Assembly (NCBI RefSeq): GCF_050948215.1
Contig: NC_135152.1
Span: 806,001 to 870,000, forward strand
Source: Halictus rubicundus
Taxonomy: Eukaryota; Arthropoda; Insecta; Hymenoptera; Halictidae
Reading direction: 5' to 3'
Length of the DNA stretch: 64,000 nt
Shown here: in pieces, positions 54,470 through 64,000 of the stretch
Position numbering within the stretch: position 1 is the first letter of the stretch
Layout: every line of letters starts with the position of its first letter
Notes under the pieces: model-generated
The model's database searches: none
What the model was told of the DNA's origin: nothing
Seen by the model: only the letters and a program-made list of their open reading frames with translations
Made by a program: the position numbers and the translations under genes

Positions 54470-54720
54470 ACGGATTGAATGGCAAAACTTACGTTGGGCG
54501 TCACACTGAAGAACGTCGAAAAAATTGTACAAAATTAACGATCAAGAGAGGCGGCGGGCTCTACTCATCGAATAAAGGAAATCAGGAACCATCATATGTT
54601 CATCTAAAAACATAATAAAAGAGGTATTGCCGGCACAATCGCCAACCCTTCAGCCCATTGAGATGTTGCCGATCGATGTGGAGATCCGAAAAATTTAGAA
54701 AAATTGTACAATTTAATAGA
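54470..54720 (+). pseudogene. Tc1-type transposase C-terminal scrap
   Basis: VLPAQSPTLQPIEMLPIDVE followed by IRKI-stop matches the WPAQSPDLNPIENLWDELDR block of Tc1 transposases with the Glu kept. Upstream frames contain fragments only. Confidence 0.6.
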
Positions 54721-57700
54721 AGAAGCGCGGAAATGAATACTAATCGATAGACGTATCATAGTGATCTACGAAAGTGAAGCTACTCAATATTAAGTAAAAA
54801 CAAACATTAATTTAATATAAGAATATACAAGTTATTCACTTGTGTGTTTTATGTGTTGTGTTGGATAAAATAACGTTCAAATTTTATGAGAATATGATTT
54901 CTACGCCTTTATGAATTTTTCAAGAGAATACAGAAGTTTAAACATGAAAATACTATATATTTGCGCATACGTATTTCTGATCGGCAGATTTAAAGCGTGG
55001 TCGTGATCGGCATCGGGGACAATCCTAGGAACTAAGAATTTCGGAAAATCAGCTTCATGGATTTAATGGTGTCCCTCTTTAACTGTGAGGGCGCCACAGA
55101 TCTCTTTATTCCGCCAGCACAAAGGCTCGCGCAGATTACAGAGCCAGCAATCCCTCCTCTATGGATTCTACGGCGATGCATTATGGTAGCGCACGCGGCA
55201 AAGTAACGTAGAGGGACATCATCCCTGGACAATACCGACTTGGATCACGGTCCATCTTCTTTCTATGTTACACGCGATTGCTTTATTGATCTTTAAGCAG
55301 TTCTCCGGATCAGCGAAAATCAATTATCCCGACGACACGCTCGCCAAAATTCTGTGACCACCCTCGACGAACGAAGAGTCGACATTCCGCTGCAGGAAAT
55401 TCACTAACTCTCGCACAGATATCAACCGATTTATTTATTAGGTTGTACTATTATATAACAGTCCGTTCGCGTATGACACTAAGTTTTCTTAAATGTTATG
55501 CAATTGATTTATGTGACACGTGTAATATGCTGGAAATTTCTTTAGTCGTATATCGTTCGTTCATAAGAAAAGTGACATAAGTCGAAGAAAGGAAATTTTA
55601 CAGGAGAACCATTTGAAAATTACCTAAAAATCCCAATTTTTTTATTATATATAACCAACTTAGAAATGTAGAATAATTTGTTGTTATTTAGATACTGTCT
55701 TAATTGTCATGTATATTAGTTATAAAGTGCACCACAAATTATATATTTATTATTATAATTTTTTTTTATAAATATATTTTGAGTTATGTCGTTTTTCCTG
55801 CGAATAATTGTTGAGAGATTGAATTAGAATTGTGACGTTTTTACTGTGAAACGTTAGAGTGACTTCAAAACTAGTGAACCAATAAAAATAATATTAAAAA
55901 TTGTTGAGTTGTGTCACTTTTCTTGTGAATGAACGATATCTTGGATTTTGAAAGATTGAATTCATAACTTTATCCACATTAATGCCATTCGATCGTCTAC
56001 ATATAAATCTCCATCTTTGATCCTTCTGATTCACTTTTCAATGGTCCGTTTCTTTTTATAGCAGTGTCACCGTAAACACTACAAATTTTTTATAGCATAC
56101 GGCTTGATAGAGACTATCGGTCCGTTGACGACGATCCGATTAAATATGTATGTATTAAAAACAATTTTCTTTGAAAAATAATTTCCATCTTATATACACG
56201 GATGTGCAACGATTATGTAAATCTGTTTATTGCGTTAATTAAGCGCACTAAAAAGTAAAAAATAATTTCTATTTTATTTCTACTTTATTTACATACAAAT
56301 TATTTCATATATCAAATCTATAGCAACCTTTCCTTTCCGTAGGCGGCGCAGAATTACAAACGCATCTAAACGAAAAATTTGTCCACTGTACACTCCACGA
56401 CAGAGAGACAGCACGTAATGGGGAGAAAAGCCATTGGGTAAGAAGTTAGATTTCGTCATTTCTTTTTCTCGATTTAAGGAAAGAGGAAAGAGTATTAAGC
56501 CGTGGACAAATGGCAAGAGGTAATTGGAAATATTATAATTTGGGGTGGTATTGGAATGTCACGGAGTAATAGACATTGAATCTTTTTAATGAAAATTATA
56601 TGGTAGAAGTTATACTAAAATCGTAGGTGTTCGAATGTTTTTGTTTGAAGAATCGCTGATGAAACTGTCATATTTCAGCGAGATAATTTTGTCGTGCGTA
56701 CCGCAAAGTGTACTCTACTTTAATGAAGAAAAAAATACAAGTGCTTTGGAGTGGCCTGTCGCGACCTGAACATAATAAAGAACTATTCGAAGTGTTTATA
56801 AAAATGGGAGATAGTTCAAAAATATTACAGTAAATATCTGAAAAAAACTATTTCAGTCGCTACCCAAGCGTATGTTGAACGTTGTACAAAACAATGGAAG
56901 ATATTAAATATGTTAAAAATATTGTTTTCATTTTCTTATCGAATTTGCAATAAATTCTTCATATATGTGTTCATTTTGTTGAACACAACTTATTATAAAC
57001 CTGGCAGTAAAAGAATTAACTCAAACAGACACAACAAAATTAACAATCTAACAACGATTTGATAGTTTTTATCTCATTTACAGCTTGGCAATACTTTTTT
57101 ACTAATACTATTTTATCTAACCGCTGAGCTTTATAAATACTAGAATAATTATAGTACAACAAAAATTATAGGGGAGGAAACGTTAAATGTTTATGTTGAT
57201 ATTTCGTGTATAAAAAGTTATTTTTCAAAGTAGACTTCTTATCTTTCAGGTAATCAAATAATTTTATTATTTTACCATTTTTACATTGTTAGGTGAAAAC
57301 AAATAGCTTCAATTTAAAAATTTTTTCACACTTTATTCCGTAAAACCTAAAAATCTCGACGTGTTTGCCGTACAATACCGACCACCGAATTGTCGTCCAT
57401 TAATAAATAAATTTTTTCTGATAGATCTAGATTTATAATAATACGCTAATTATGACTGGGTTGATATTCTAGTGTTTATAAACATAAATTTTAAGTGAAA
57501 TCCTTCTGTTCTGACAATTTAGGAAATTTAGTGTACTTCTGCTAGGAATCACAATTTTTTGAATTTTGTTGTTGGATGATTGCAAAAGTTTTCACGTAAA
57601 CAGAATCCACCAGCTTGTAAAACGTTGGAAAACAATTGTACAAAATGGCGATGACTACATAGTTGGTAAATAAAATGTTAGTTTAGAATGTAGCCGCCTA

Positions 57701-58000
57701 TATGTAGTTTATGTTCAAATCGAACACGAACTTTTGCAATCATCCAATAGTTAGCAATTTTTACTGTCTTATTTAAGAAGAACAATTTCCACCGTTCTAT
57801 TTAGAACAATTTACACTATAAATTGGTTTTTCAGAGACTCTTACTGAGAATCCTCGAATCCACAAAAACTAAAAGTGATAATTACTTCTCAACATTTCTC
57901 ATTAAAGCTAACAATAAGTAACTTTTGTTTGTCCAATTAGAAAATTAAGTCACGATTGAATTATTGTTTTTATGGGTCCATAGCAGATGTGATTCTGTAA
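54721..58000. other. Unique intergenic DNA
   Basis: 55030-55420 is GC-richer (a minus-strand 66-codon frame is open there) and might be a regulatory element or exon. 56289-56516 has a minus-strand frame without motif. The rest is AT-rich and featureless to me. Confidence 0.35.
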
Positions 58001-61000
58001 CAATTCGTATCGGAACAAATTATAATAAAGTTCTCTTTTATTTAGAAAGTTTTTTTTTATTTATTTGAGACACAATAGAACTTTAAATAAAGGTGGAAAA
58101 TTTCAATTTCGTTCTAAGCTCTACGTACGAATTCATGAAGATTTCTGTTTGCGTATTCGCGCACCAAACTAGACTTGGCTAAACGTACGTATGTACATAT
58201 TTACCGACAACTATGACTCGGAGCGCGGGAATAAATAATAAGCATCGGGGAAGTTCGATTTTAAGGTATGTATATTTATCAGAAATGAAACTTTTATATA
58301 CAGATATGAACAATAAATACATTGTCGTGTTAACCTACATTACATGTATATGCCTATACCTAACTATACCTACTTGCGGTTTCGCGAATGTGCGCCAATC
58401 AGAAGCTTACGTAAACGCAACACTATGATACATATTTATAGAAACAAATGCACCTATAGCCGATCATACTATTACTTAACTGCTACTATATAAATACTGT
58501 CCCATGATTTCTCAATTTCCGAGCAAGAAACGTACGAGTGTATCAGCTGTATTTAATTAATATTTCTTTCATACCTTTTTCCATGTACTGTTCACGACTA
58601 GATACGACTAGAATTTGATTTTAATTAACACTTATATAGGACATTTACATAAATACCTGTATACATATAACATGTATACTAATGTACCTATACGCATCGA
58701 TTTATTTTTTTTTTTTTACATACGTACGATGTTGGTTGTTGTCGTAATACTTTATATTCGATTGGTTGAATTTCTCTTGTTAAACATTACAATTATTTTT
58801 CCACAACGTTTTCAAATTTAAAATAATACATTCATACTTCGCGGTAGGTATGACTAGAACTACAACCTACAAGTAAACTATTTTATATATATATGTAATT
58901 TATCGCTACACTTCACGATTGCGCTCGTTGTTTCTGTATGTACAGCTTTTACATAGCCATCAAAGACTCCTTCTGTTCAGATTCTTCGACTAGATAATAC
59001 TCTGTTATTCTAATCAAATAGAATAATAAATAATGGAAAAATAAAACATAAATGTAAATAAAAAGTAGTTATACATAATTTATCTACGACTCGAAATGAC
59101 ACCGATCGATCTAAAGTGTACTCGGCACGAGTTTAATTGTTTCTCAAAGCATTTTGTAGTGATTTTTAAATATCTTTTTATCAACAACGATAGCTGTTCG
59201 TACATGAAAATTTGAAAATCAGACATATCAACTCAATATTTCGAATCATTGTGTTTGGAGAATGCAGTATGCTGCATCGATTATGATCGAATGATTCGAA
59301 ATGATACATACTTAACGCTAAAATCAGTAAAAAAAATAAATAACAGTTACAAATATTAATCTTCGGTACGATAACATTATTTGTATATTCGTTGTCAAGC
59401 TGGCAAAAATTTCTTATAATTCCTCTCGAAGAAACTGTAAATTAATCAGAATATCGACACGACATAGAAAGCAGAGATGCATGTGTCATGCGAAAGAAAA
59501 ATTCTTACTGATATATACATGAAGCGAATTTTCATGTTTAGAAATCATGCTCTCGACAACAACGAACACGCTATTGTTCTCCGACTAGAATGATTTCTAT
59601 ATGTTCACAGTTCCGAATTTCGAAGCGTGAGCCATGCCCTTTTTGAAAAATTATTCCAACATTTCATTAATATTCGAACAACACGATTTACTTACACCCG
59701 AAAGCATGGACTGAGTAACACCCATTTCTAAAAGCTTCGAATTTCGGAATTTCTAGAATTTCTAGAAATTTACAATAATTAACAAACTATACCTTTCGAC
59801 TAGAAACTAATTTTACACTACGAGCGTGTACAGATATGTATACATATACGTATACGTATGTATTAAATTCGATTGAAGCACCAAAACAATGCGAACGATT
59901 CTTGTTCCCACGCGATATTTGCACATTTAGAAAAGCAAAGTACAGTATCTCACAGTTCCATTGAAATGTATAATGAAACATGTATTTATCAAAAAACTAG
60001 TTATGATAAATACATAAGAAAAATACGATTTCAGGATAGACACTTCGAACAGTTTGGAAACATTTGTCGCTTTAAAGAACAATACGTAGGTAATTCGAAG
60101 GACAAAAAGAATATCTAGCTACTTTAAGAAAAATGATTGAAAAGTATTCTTATCGATAGTGCATACGCATATGAGCTCGATCATCGTTTGACCGGTTTGT
60201 ATAACCGAAATTCTACAGAAGTAGACGTCCGTTCAACGTTCCTCCGCATCCCTTAGACTTAGGAAAGACTAAATAAATTACCGCCATTAAATATTAAGCT
60301 TGGTGCACCAATGAGTAATTTAATTCTCTAAATTTTTTGCAGAAACTTGAATCGTCATTATATCACCAGTTTAAAAAATCCAGTAAACTACTCATTAGTG
60401 CACTCAGTAACAAACGATACTTTCATGCATACTCTCGAAAGAACATCCTTCGAATAAATTTTAAATCGCTCCAAGGAAAAATAAAACCATTCGACCGAGA
60501 AGTTAATGTTCAATTGTTCGAGCTAAATGGAACGTCTTCGATGCGTGCGCTTCGTCGAAATAAAATAGCCGAGGTGAATTTTAGTGATTAAGAATTACGA
60601 TACACCGTCAGGATTGATTTATACGTGCATAAATGCGGTGGCTACACCGATTTTTACCACTATTTATAATATAATAGATACAGATACTTCTATTTAGATC
60701 TCCTTAACTATCTTTGATATTTAGCTGTATGATAGGACCACTAGGATCGAACAAATTAAATCTACACTCTATAATACAGGACAGATTCCTCTATTCCTAC
60801 AGGACAGATTGTCGCATCGGCTCGAATAAATGCATACGCAACAGCAGCACAGATAAGTAGTACGGTTCGATATGTACACGCACAGTCCTGGTTTTCAGCC
60901 TACCTACTCTCCACGCTATCTACATATTTACATCGCACGCAACACCACACATTAACCGTGTAGTCCCGACTCTTGATTTCACGCAAATTTCTAGCAGACG

Positions 61001-61276
61001 TGTAAACTGCCCCCCCCCCCCCGTCGCACGCGCGTCGCAATTCGGCCAAGGAGATAATTATTGTCTCAAATTTATGAACACCGAAACGATCTTTCGAAAG
61101 TCTACTTACGCGGGAGATTGTTCGACATCAACTTTTATCTGATCCTGTGACGAATATCGCTTTAACCTGTTAACCGAATCAATTCCAAACGTTCGCGACG
61201 ATACGACACAAGCCAAATAAAATTGAATCGCAGTCAACGTAAGCACGATCTCATCTGCACCAATACAAATACTATG
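58001..61276. other. Probable 3' flank or long 3' UTR of nerfin-1
   Basis: Little transposon similarity over more than 3 kb, with many short simple tracts (ATGTATGTA-like, a 13-base C run at 61010-61022). The low repeat load beside a neural regulator fits a long 3' UTR or conserved regulatory DNA, but no polyadenylation site can be fixed by eye. Small frames at 59873-60118 and 60337-60591 have no motif. Confidence 0.35.
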
Positions 61277-61681
61277 CAGGGGTGTGCGGATATCCGAAAT
61301 TACGAACTCGGGTCGGGTCGGGTCGGGTCGGGTTCGGGATTCTGAAAGTTTATCGATACATAAATTTTTAGTTTGGTTTTGTACTTTAATTTTTAAGTTC
61401 TAATTTTCCAGTGCAATTGGAGGTGGAGGAATTTTTAGCTCTTTTAATTTTCCTTGGTTGCAGATTCCTCCGTTTGATTGCACTGCAAAATTACAACTTA
61501 AAAGTTTAAATGAGAATCTAGGCGGAAAACTTATCACGCCTCCAATCCCGAGTCGCAAGTCGGGGCCCGAAACAACGGGTACCCGAATATATTTATGCGT
61601 CAACAAACTTTCAGAATCCCGTCCCGTTCACTGCCTGATCTGAGGCTCGAGTACCTGTATTTTCGGGAACCAGACACCCCT
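61277..61681. mobile_element. hAT-like palindromic MITE with GGGTC run
   Basis: Ends CAGGGGTGTGCGGATATCCG and the complement of TAGGGGTGTCTGGTTCCCG. Further inverted pairs are GGGATTCTGAAAGTTT/AAACTTTCAGAATCCC and a GTGCAAT...GAGGAAT/ATTCCTC...ATTGCAC centre. A (GGGTC)n run with at least five units lies in the left arm at about 61309-61334. No 8-bp duplication is visible. Confidence 0.55.
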
Positions 61682-61963
61682 AATGACGAGTTATGTCATC
61701 TTCCCCGATTAACAAGTTAATAATCAATCAGAAATTAATGAATAAGTTATACATTCTTCAAAAAAAGGAAAGGAATTTTGAAATCAATGATGAGGTAATC
61801 GAGTCAGATCGAACATCTAACGAGAGAGAATTATCAAAAGAAATATAAAACAGGCATACGAGATGTAACCGTATGAATAGACGACACTCTATGTTTAGAG
61901 GTCAAGACCAAACCTCCAATAGATGCCTGGCCTTCGCGGTAAAGGTCGTGCGGGGAATTCGTG
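61682..61963. other. Proximal 3' UTR of nerfin-1 (inferred)
   Basis: Non-coding sequence directly after the stop codon of the minus-strand gene. Confidence 0.4.
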
Positions 61964-63409
61964 TCAGGGTATTTCAGCGTTCAACGAGCTGCTGGAAACC
62001 ATCTGAATGATGTCAGCCTTACCCGTAGCTCCTTGATTGTCCAACTGAACGCTGCTGTTGTTACTGTTGTTGCTGCTGTTGTTGTTGTTGTTCTCAGGAT
62101 GCTGCGTGGACAGATGTTTCCTGAGGGCGGCTTGTCTGGTGAACTTGGCGTCGCACCTGGTGCAAGGAATTTCGACGCCGGTCGTCGAGGACGAATGCTC
62201 TCCGTTGGTTAACCTGGGCTTGTGCCAACGCCGATGAGACGCCAGGTTGGCCGGGCACGAGAACCTCTTATCACATTCTGGGCATCTGTACTCGACATGC
62301 GCTATCCTCGAGCACCTGTGCTGGGCCAATTGGAAAGCATCCTCGTGAAGCTGCCTGCAGAGTTTGCATTGATACGGGCCCAACCGGTTCTCGATTTTCG
62401 CCAATTCCGCCCGCGCCTCCTCGGTGACTTCAACGATGTTGAAGGCCGGATCGATGTCACCGGTGACCACGGCCTCGTCGGGTCCCAGAATCACGGTGCC
62501 GGAAACCGGGCTGCTGGTGTCCTCGTCAAATTTCAGTCTTCGCGCATGTTTCTTCTTCGGCCTCTGCAGAAGTTTGTCCGTGGGACCGCCGCCGCCGCCA
62601 CCGCCGCCGCTAGTTCTGGAACCGTTACTGATAGTCGAATTGCTTCCCACCGACAACGGACTGGCGTCCTCTTCTCTGATCTTCCTTCTAGGACACTGCG
62701 GCGGCGACGGCGTGCTCGGGGGTGTCATCGGCGCGTGTTGCATACCGTGCAAGTGATGCTGTGGCGTCAAAAGTTGCTGCTGATGATAATTCTGGACAGA
62801 CTGTTGCAGCTGACTCGGACTGGTAAGCACGTTCAGCTTTTGGCTTTGCGCGTAATACGATTTCGAAGCGACTTCGCTGATTGTACCGAACGGTACCAGA
62901 CGCGCAGCTTCTTCGAGCGTGCAGAACTTCTCCCCCGGTTCCTGCAGTAGCATCGACTCCTTCTTCGACAGCAACTCGTAACTGGAGTGGCTGTTTACCG
63001 AAGAGCATCGCGGAATGATATCAAAATCGTCGACCACCAACGAACCCGTGTCATCGCCAGCCCCTCTGTATCTGACACAGCTTTCCGATTCCCTCTGCAA
63101 CTCGTCCGAAATCTTCTGGTCCTTCTTCGACTCTGATCCGACCGGATCATCGATTTTCGTATTTGGCGTGTTTGGTGCGGGTGGTGGCTTCAGCGACAAG
63201 TCCAAAGGGCACGGGGTTGACGATCTCGACATGTCCCATGTTTGGAGAACGTGGTGGTCCGAAACCCTCGAATACGTCGAAAGGTTCTCCATAGGAATGT
63301 GCCAGGTAGCAGGTGTAGCATACGAATGCTGATGGATCTCGTCACCATAGTAGCCCATGTAATTCAGCCCGGGAGCCAAAAATGCCCGCGGTAAAGAACT
63401 GTGTAACAT
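61964..63409 (-). CDS. nerfin-1: Nerfin-1/INSM-type zinc-finger repressor
   Basis: A single-exon, 481-residue frame. Three C2H2-type fingers lie at the C-terminal side. The first is atypical (C348-x2-C351-x12-H364, then a Cys at 366 and a His at 371). The second is C376-x2-C379-x12-H392-x3-H396. The third is C416-x2-C419-x12-H432-x4-H437. The stretch HRCSRIAHVEYRCPEC then SCPANLASHRRWHKPR is diagnostic of the INSM/Nerfin family. PLDLS at 68-72 is a CtBP-binding motif. SLPRAFLAPG at 5-14 resembles the SNAG motif, though not at the extreme N-terminus. A poly-Gly run (268-275) and Asn/Ser runs near the C-terminus are encoded by triplet repeats. The family represses transcription in new neurons and keeps them differentiated. 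The frame is open upstream to a stop near 63490, and the ATG at 63409 is the first in frame. Confidence 0.88.
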   Translation of the reverse strand: MLHSSLPRAFLAPGLNYMGYYGDEIHQHSYATPATWHIPMENLSTYSRVSDHHVLQTWDMSRSSTPCPLDLSLKPPPAPNTPNTKIDDPVGSESKKDQKISDELQRESESCVRYRGAGDDTGSLVVDDFDIIPRCSSVNSHSSYELLSKKESMLLQEPGEKFCTLEEAARLVPFGTISEVASKSYYAQSQKLNVLTSPSQLQQSVQNYHQQQLLTPQHHLHGMQHAPMTPPSTPSPPQCPRRKIREEDASPLSVGSNSTISNGSRTSGGGGGGGGPTDKLLQRPKKKHARRLKFDEDTSSPVSGTVILGPDEAVVTGDIDPAFNIVEVTEEARAELAKIENRLGPYQCKLCRQLHEDAFQLAQHRCSRIAHVEYRCPECDKRFSCPANLASHRRWHKPRLTNGEHSSSTTGVEIPCTRCDAKFTRQAALRKHLSTQHPENNNNNSSNNSNNSSVQLDNQGATGKADIIQMVSSSSLNAEIP

Positions 63410-64000
63410 GTTGACGGCCGCGTTCGACAGATGCTGCTCAGCTCGAAATTCTTCTCGAACGGACAGGTCGATTCGAGGCCTGAACCCTTAACGGTTTTCC
63501 ATGGTTTCGACCTGCCCGCGACACCTGCCGCAAATCACACCCCCGTCAAAGATCCCCCTTTCGTCGGACGACGATTCAAGCTGCCGTTCACTCACTGAAC
63601 CTCGATAGCGTCCGGATACTTCTCGAGGAAACAGGCGTACACTACCTACTCCCTCGACGGCCGAATGCCGTTTGACAGAAGGTCGCCAGCACCGCGTCGA
63701 GTGTATTTGAAAGCTCCACCCGGGAACGCGTTATTATCCCGTCTCCTATTGGTCGGCCGACCTCCGGCCCCCATCTCCCACTACCAACTGTAGTTGCCAC
63801 CACTTCTCTCGAATTCTGGCGCGTGCTCGCATAAACGTTCGCCGCCCCGTCGCGTCGACCACCTAACTGTAATGAGTGTAGCCGTACCCACAGACGCTGC
63901 CGAGCAGCTATTCGAGGAGGGTGGTTATTTAACGTCTGTGTCGCTGCCGACTCTTACTTGCACAAAATATTCCAACCCCCATATTATCTACACTCCGCGA
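63410..64000 (-). promoter_or_regulatory. nerfin-1 5' leader and promoter region (inferred)
   Basis: GC-richer, repeat-free sequence upstream of the start codon. A minus-strand TTAAATAACC at about 63924-63933 could serve as a TATA-like element, with transcription starting some 30 bp closer to the gene. CACCTG near 63521 is a possible E-box. A short upstream open frame (ATGGAAAACCGTTAA on the minus strand) ends at about 63490. The start site is not proven. Confidence 0.4.

Noticed and set aside
61309..61334. Telomere-like repeat
   Set aside because: The unit is GGGTC, not the insect TTAGG, and the run is short and lies inside a palindromic element.
62222..62950. Long plus-strand open frame of 242 codons
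   Set aside because: It is antisense to the zinc-finger gene, whose protein motifs are unambiguous. GC-rich coding DNA commonly opens the opposite frame.
62688..63008. Other frames over the nerfin-1 coding region, including 63015-63332 plus
   Set aside because: Shadows of the same coding sequence with no family motif.

Overview
The window is about 64 kb of AT-rich animal nuclear DNA with introns, TA- and TTAA-targeted DNA transposons and very low gene density. The one gene I can name is an insect nerfin-1/INSM zinc-finger gene. Together with the load of mariner, Tc1 and piggyBac relics, this points to an insect, most likely a hymenopteran (ant, bee or wasp); the order is an inference. I saw no rRNA, tRNA, CRISPR or bacterial-type feature.

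Layout. 1-6 kb: unique AT-rich DNA with small MITEs. 6.2-8.5 kb: a Tc1-type element (DD34E) split by a 654-bp piggyBac-type mini-element that still codes for a piggyBac cysteine-rich domain. 8.7-10.3 kb: two more TTAA elements, one nested in a DD41D mariner-like transposase fragment. 10-18 kb: repeats, a 661-bp palindrome and fragments of Tc1 transposases. 18-30.1 kb: a host gene that I do not recognise, with three inferred exons whose splice phases match (18282-18586, 21171-23289, 30006-30143). A mariner (19609-21133) lies in its first intron, and two inverted copies of one MITE flank its large central exon. Its second intron holds a Tigger-type MITE, a 2.1-kb foldback-like repeat and a short tandem array of hairpins at 29.4-29.6 kb whose stems change in a compensatory way. 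30-46 kb: no convincing gene; MITE clusters, hAT-type MITEs with 8-bp duplications, a solo LTR and two DD41D transposase relics. 46-55 kb: a nearly complete DD41D element with 324-bp inverted repeats, a third DD41D element, a Tigger C-terminal relic, a LINE 3' end and two Tc1 relics. 55-61.9 kb: mostly unique DNA, probably 3' flank or 3' UTR of the last gene. 61.96-63.41 kb, minus strand: nerfin-1, with its 5' leader and promoter region reaching the window edge.

The host genes do not form an operon or a shared pathway. Nerfin-1 is a neural transcription repressor. The unnamed gene encodes a basic, serine-rich, probably disordered protein. Most of the rest is layered transposon history: five DD41D copies, five Tc1-type relics, one mariner, four TTAA elements and several MITE families, often nested so that relative insertion order can be read directly.
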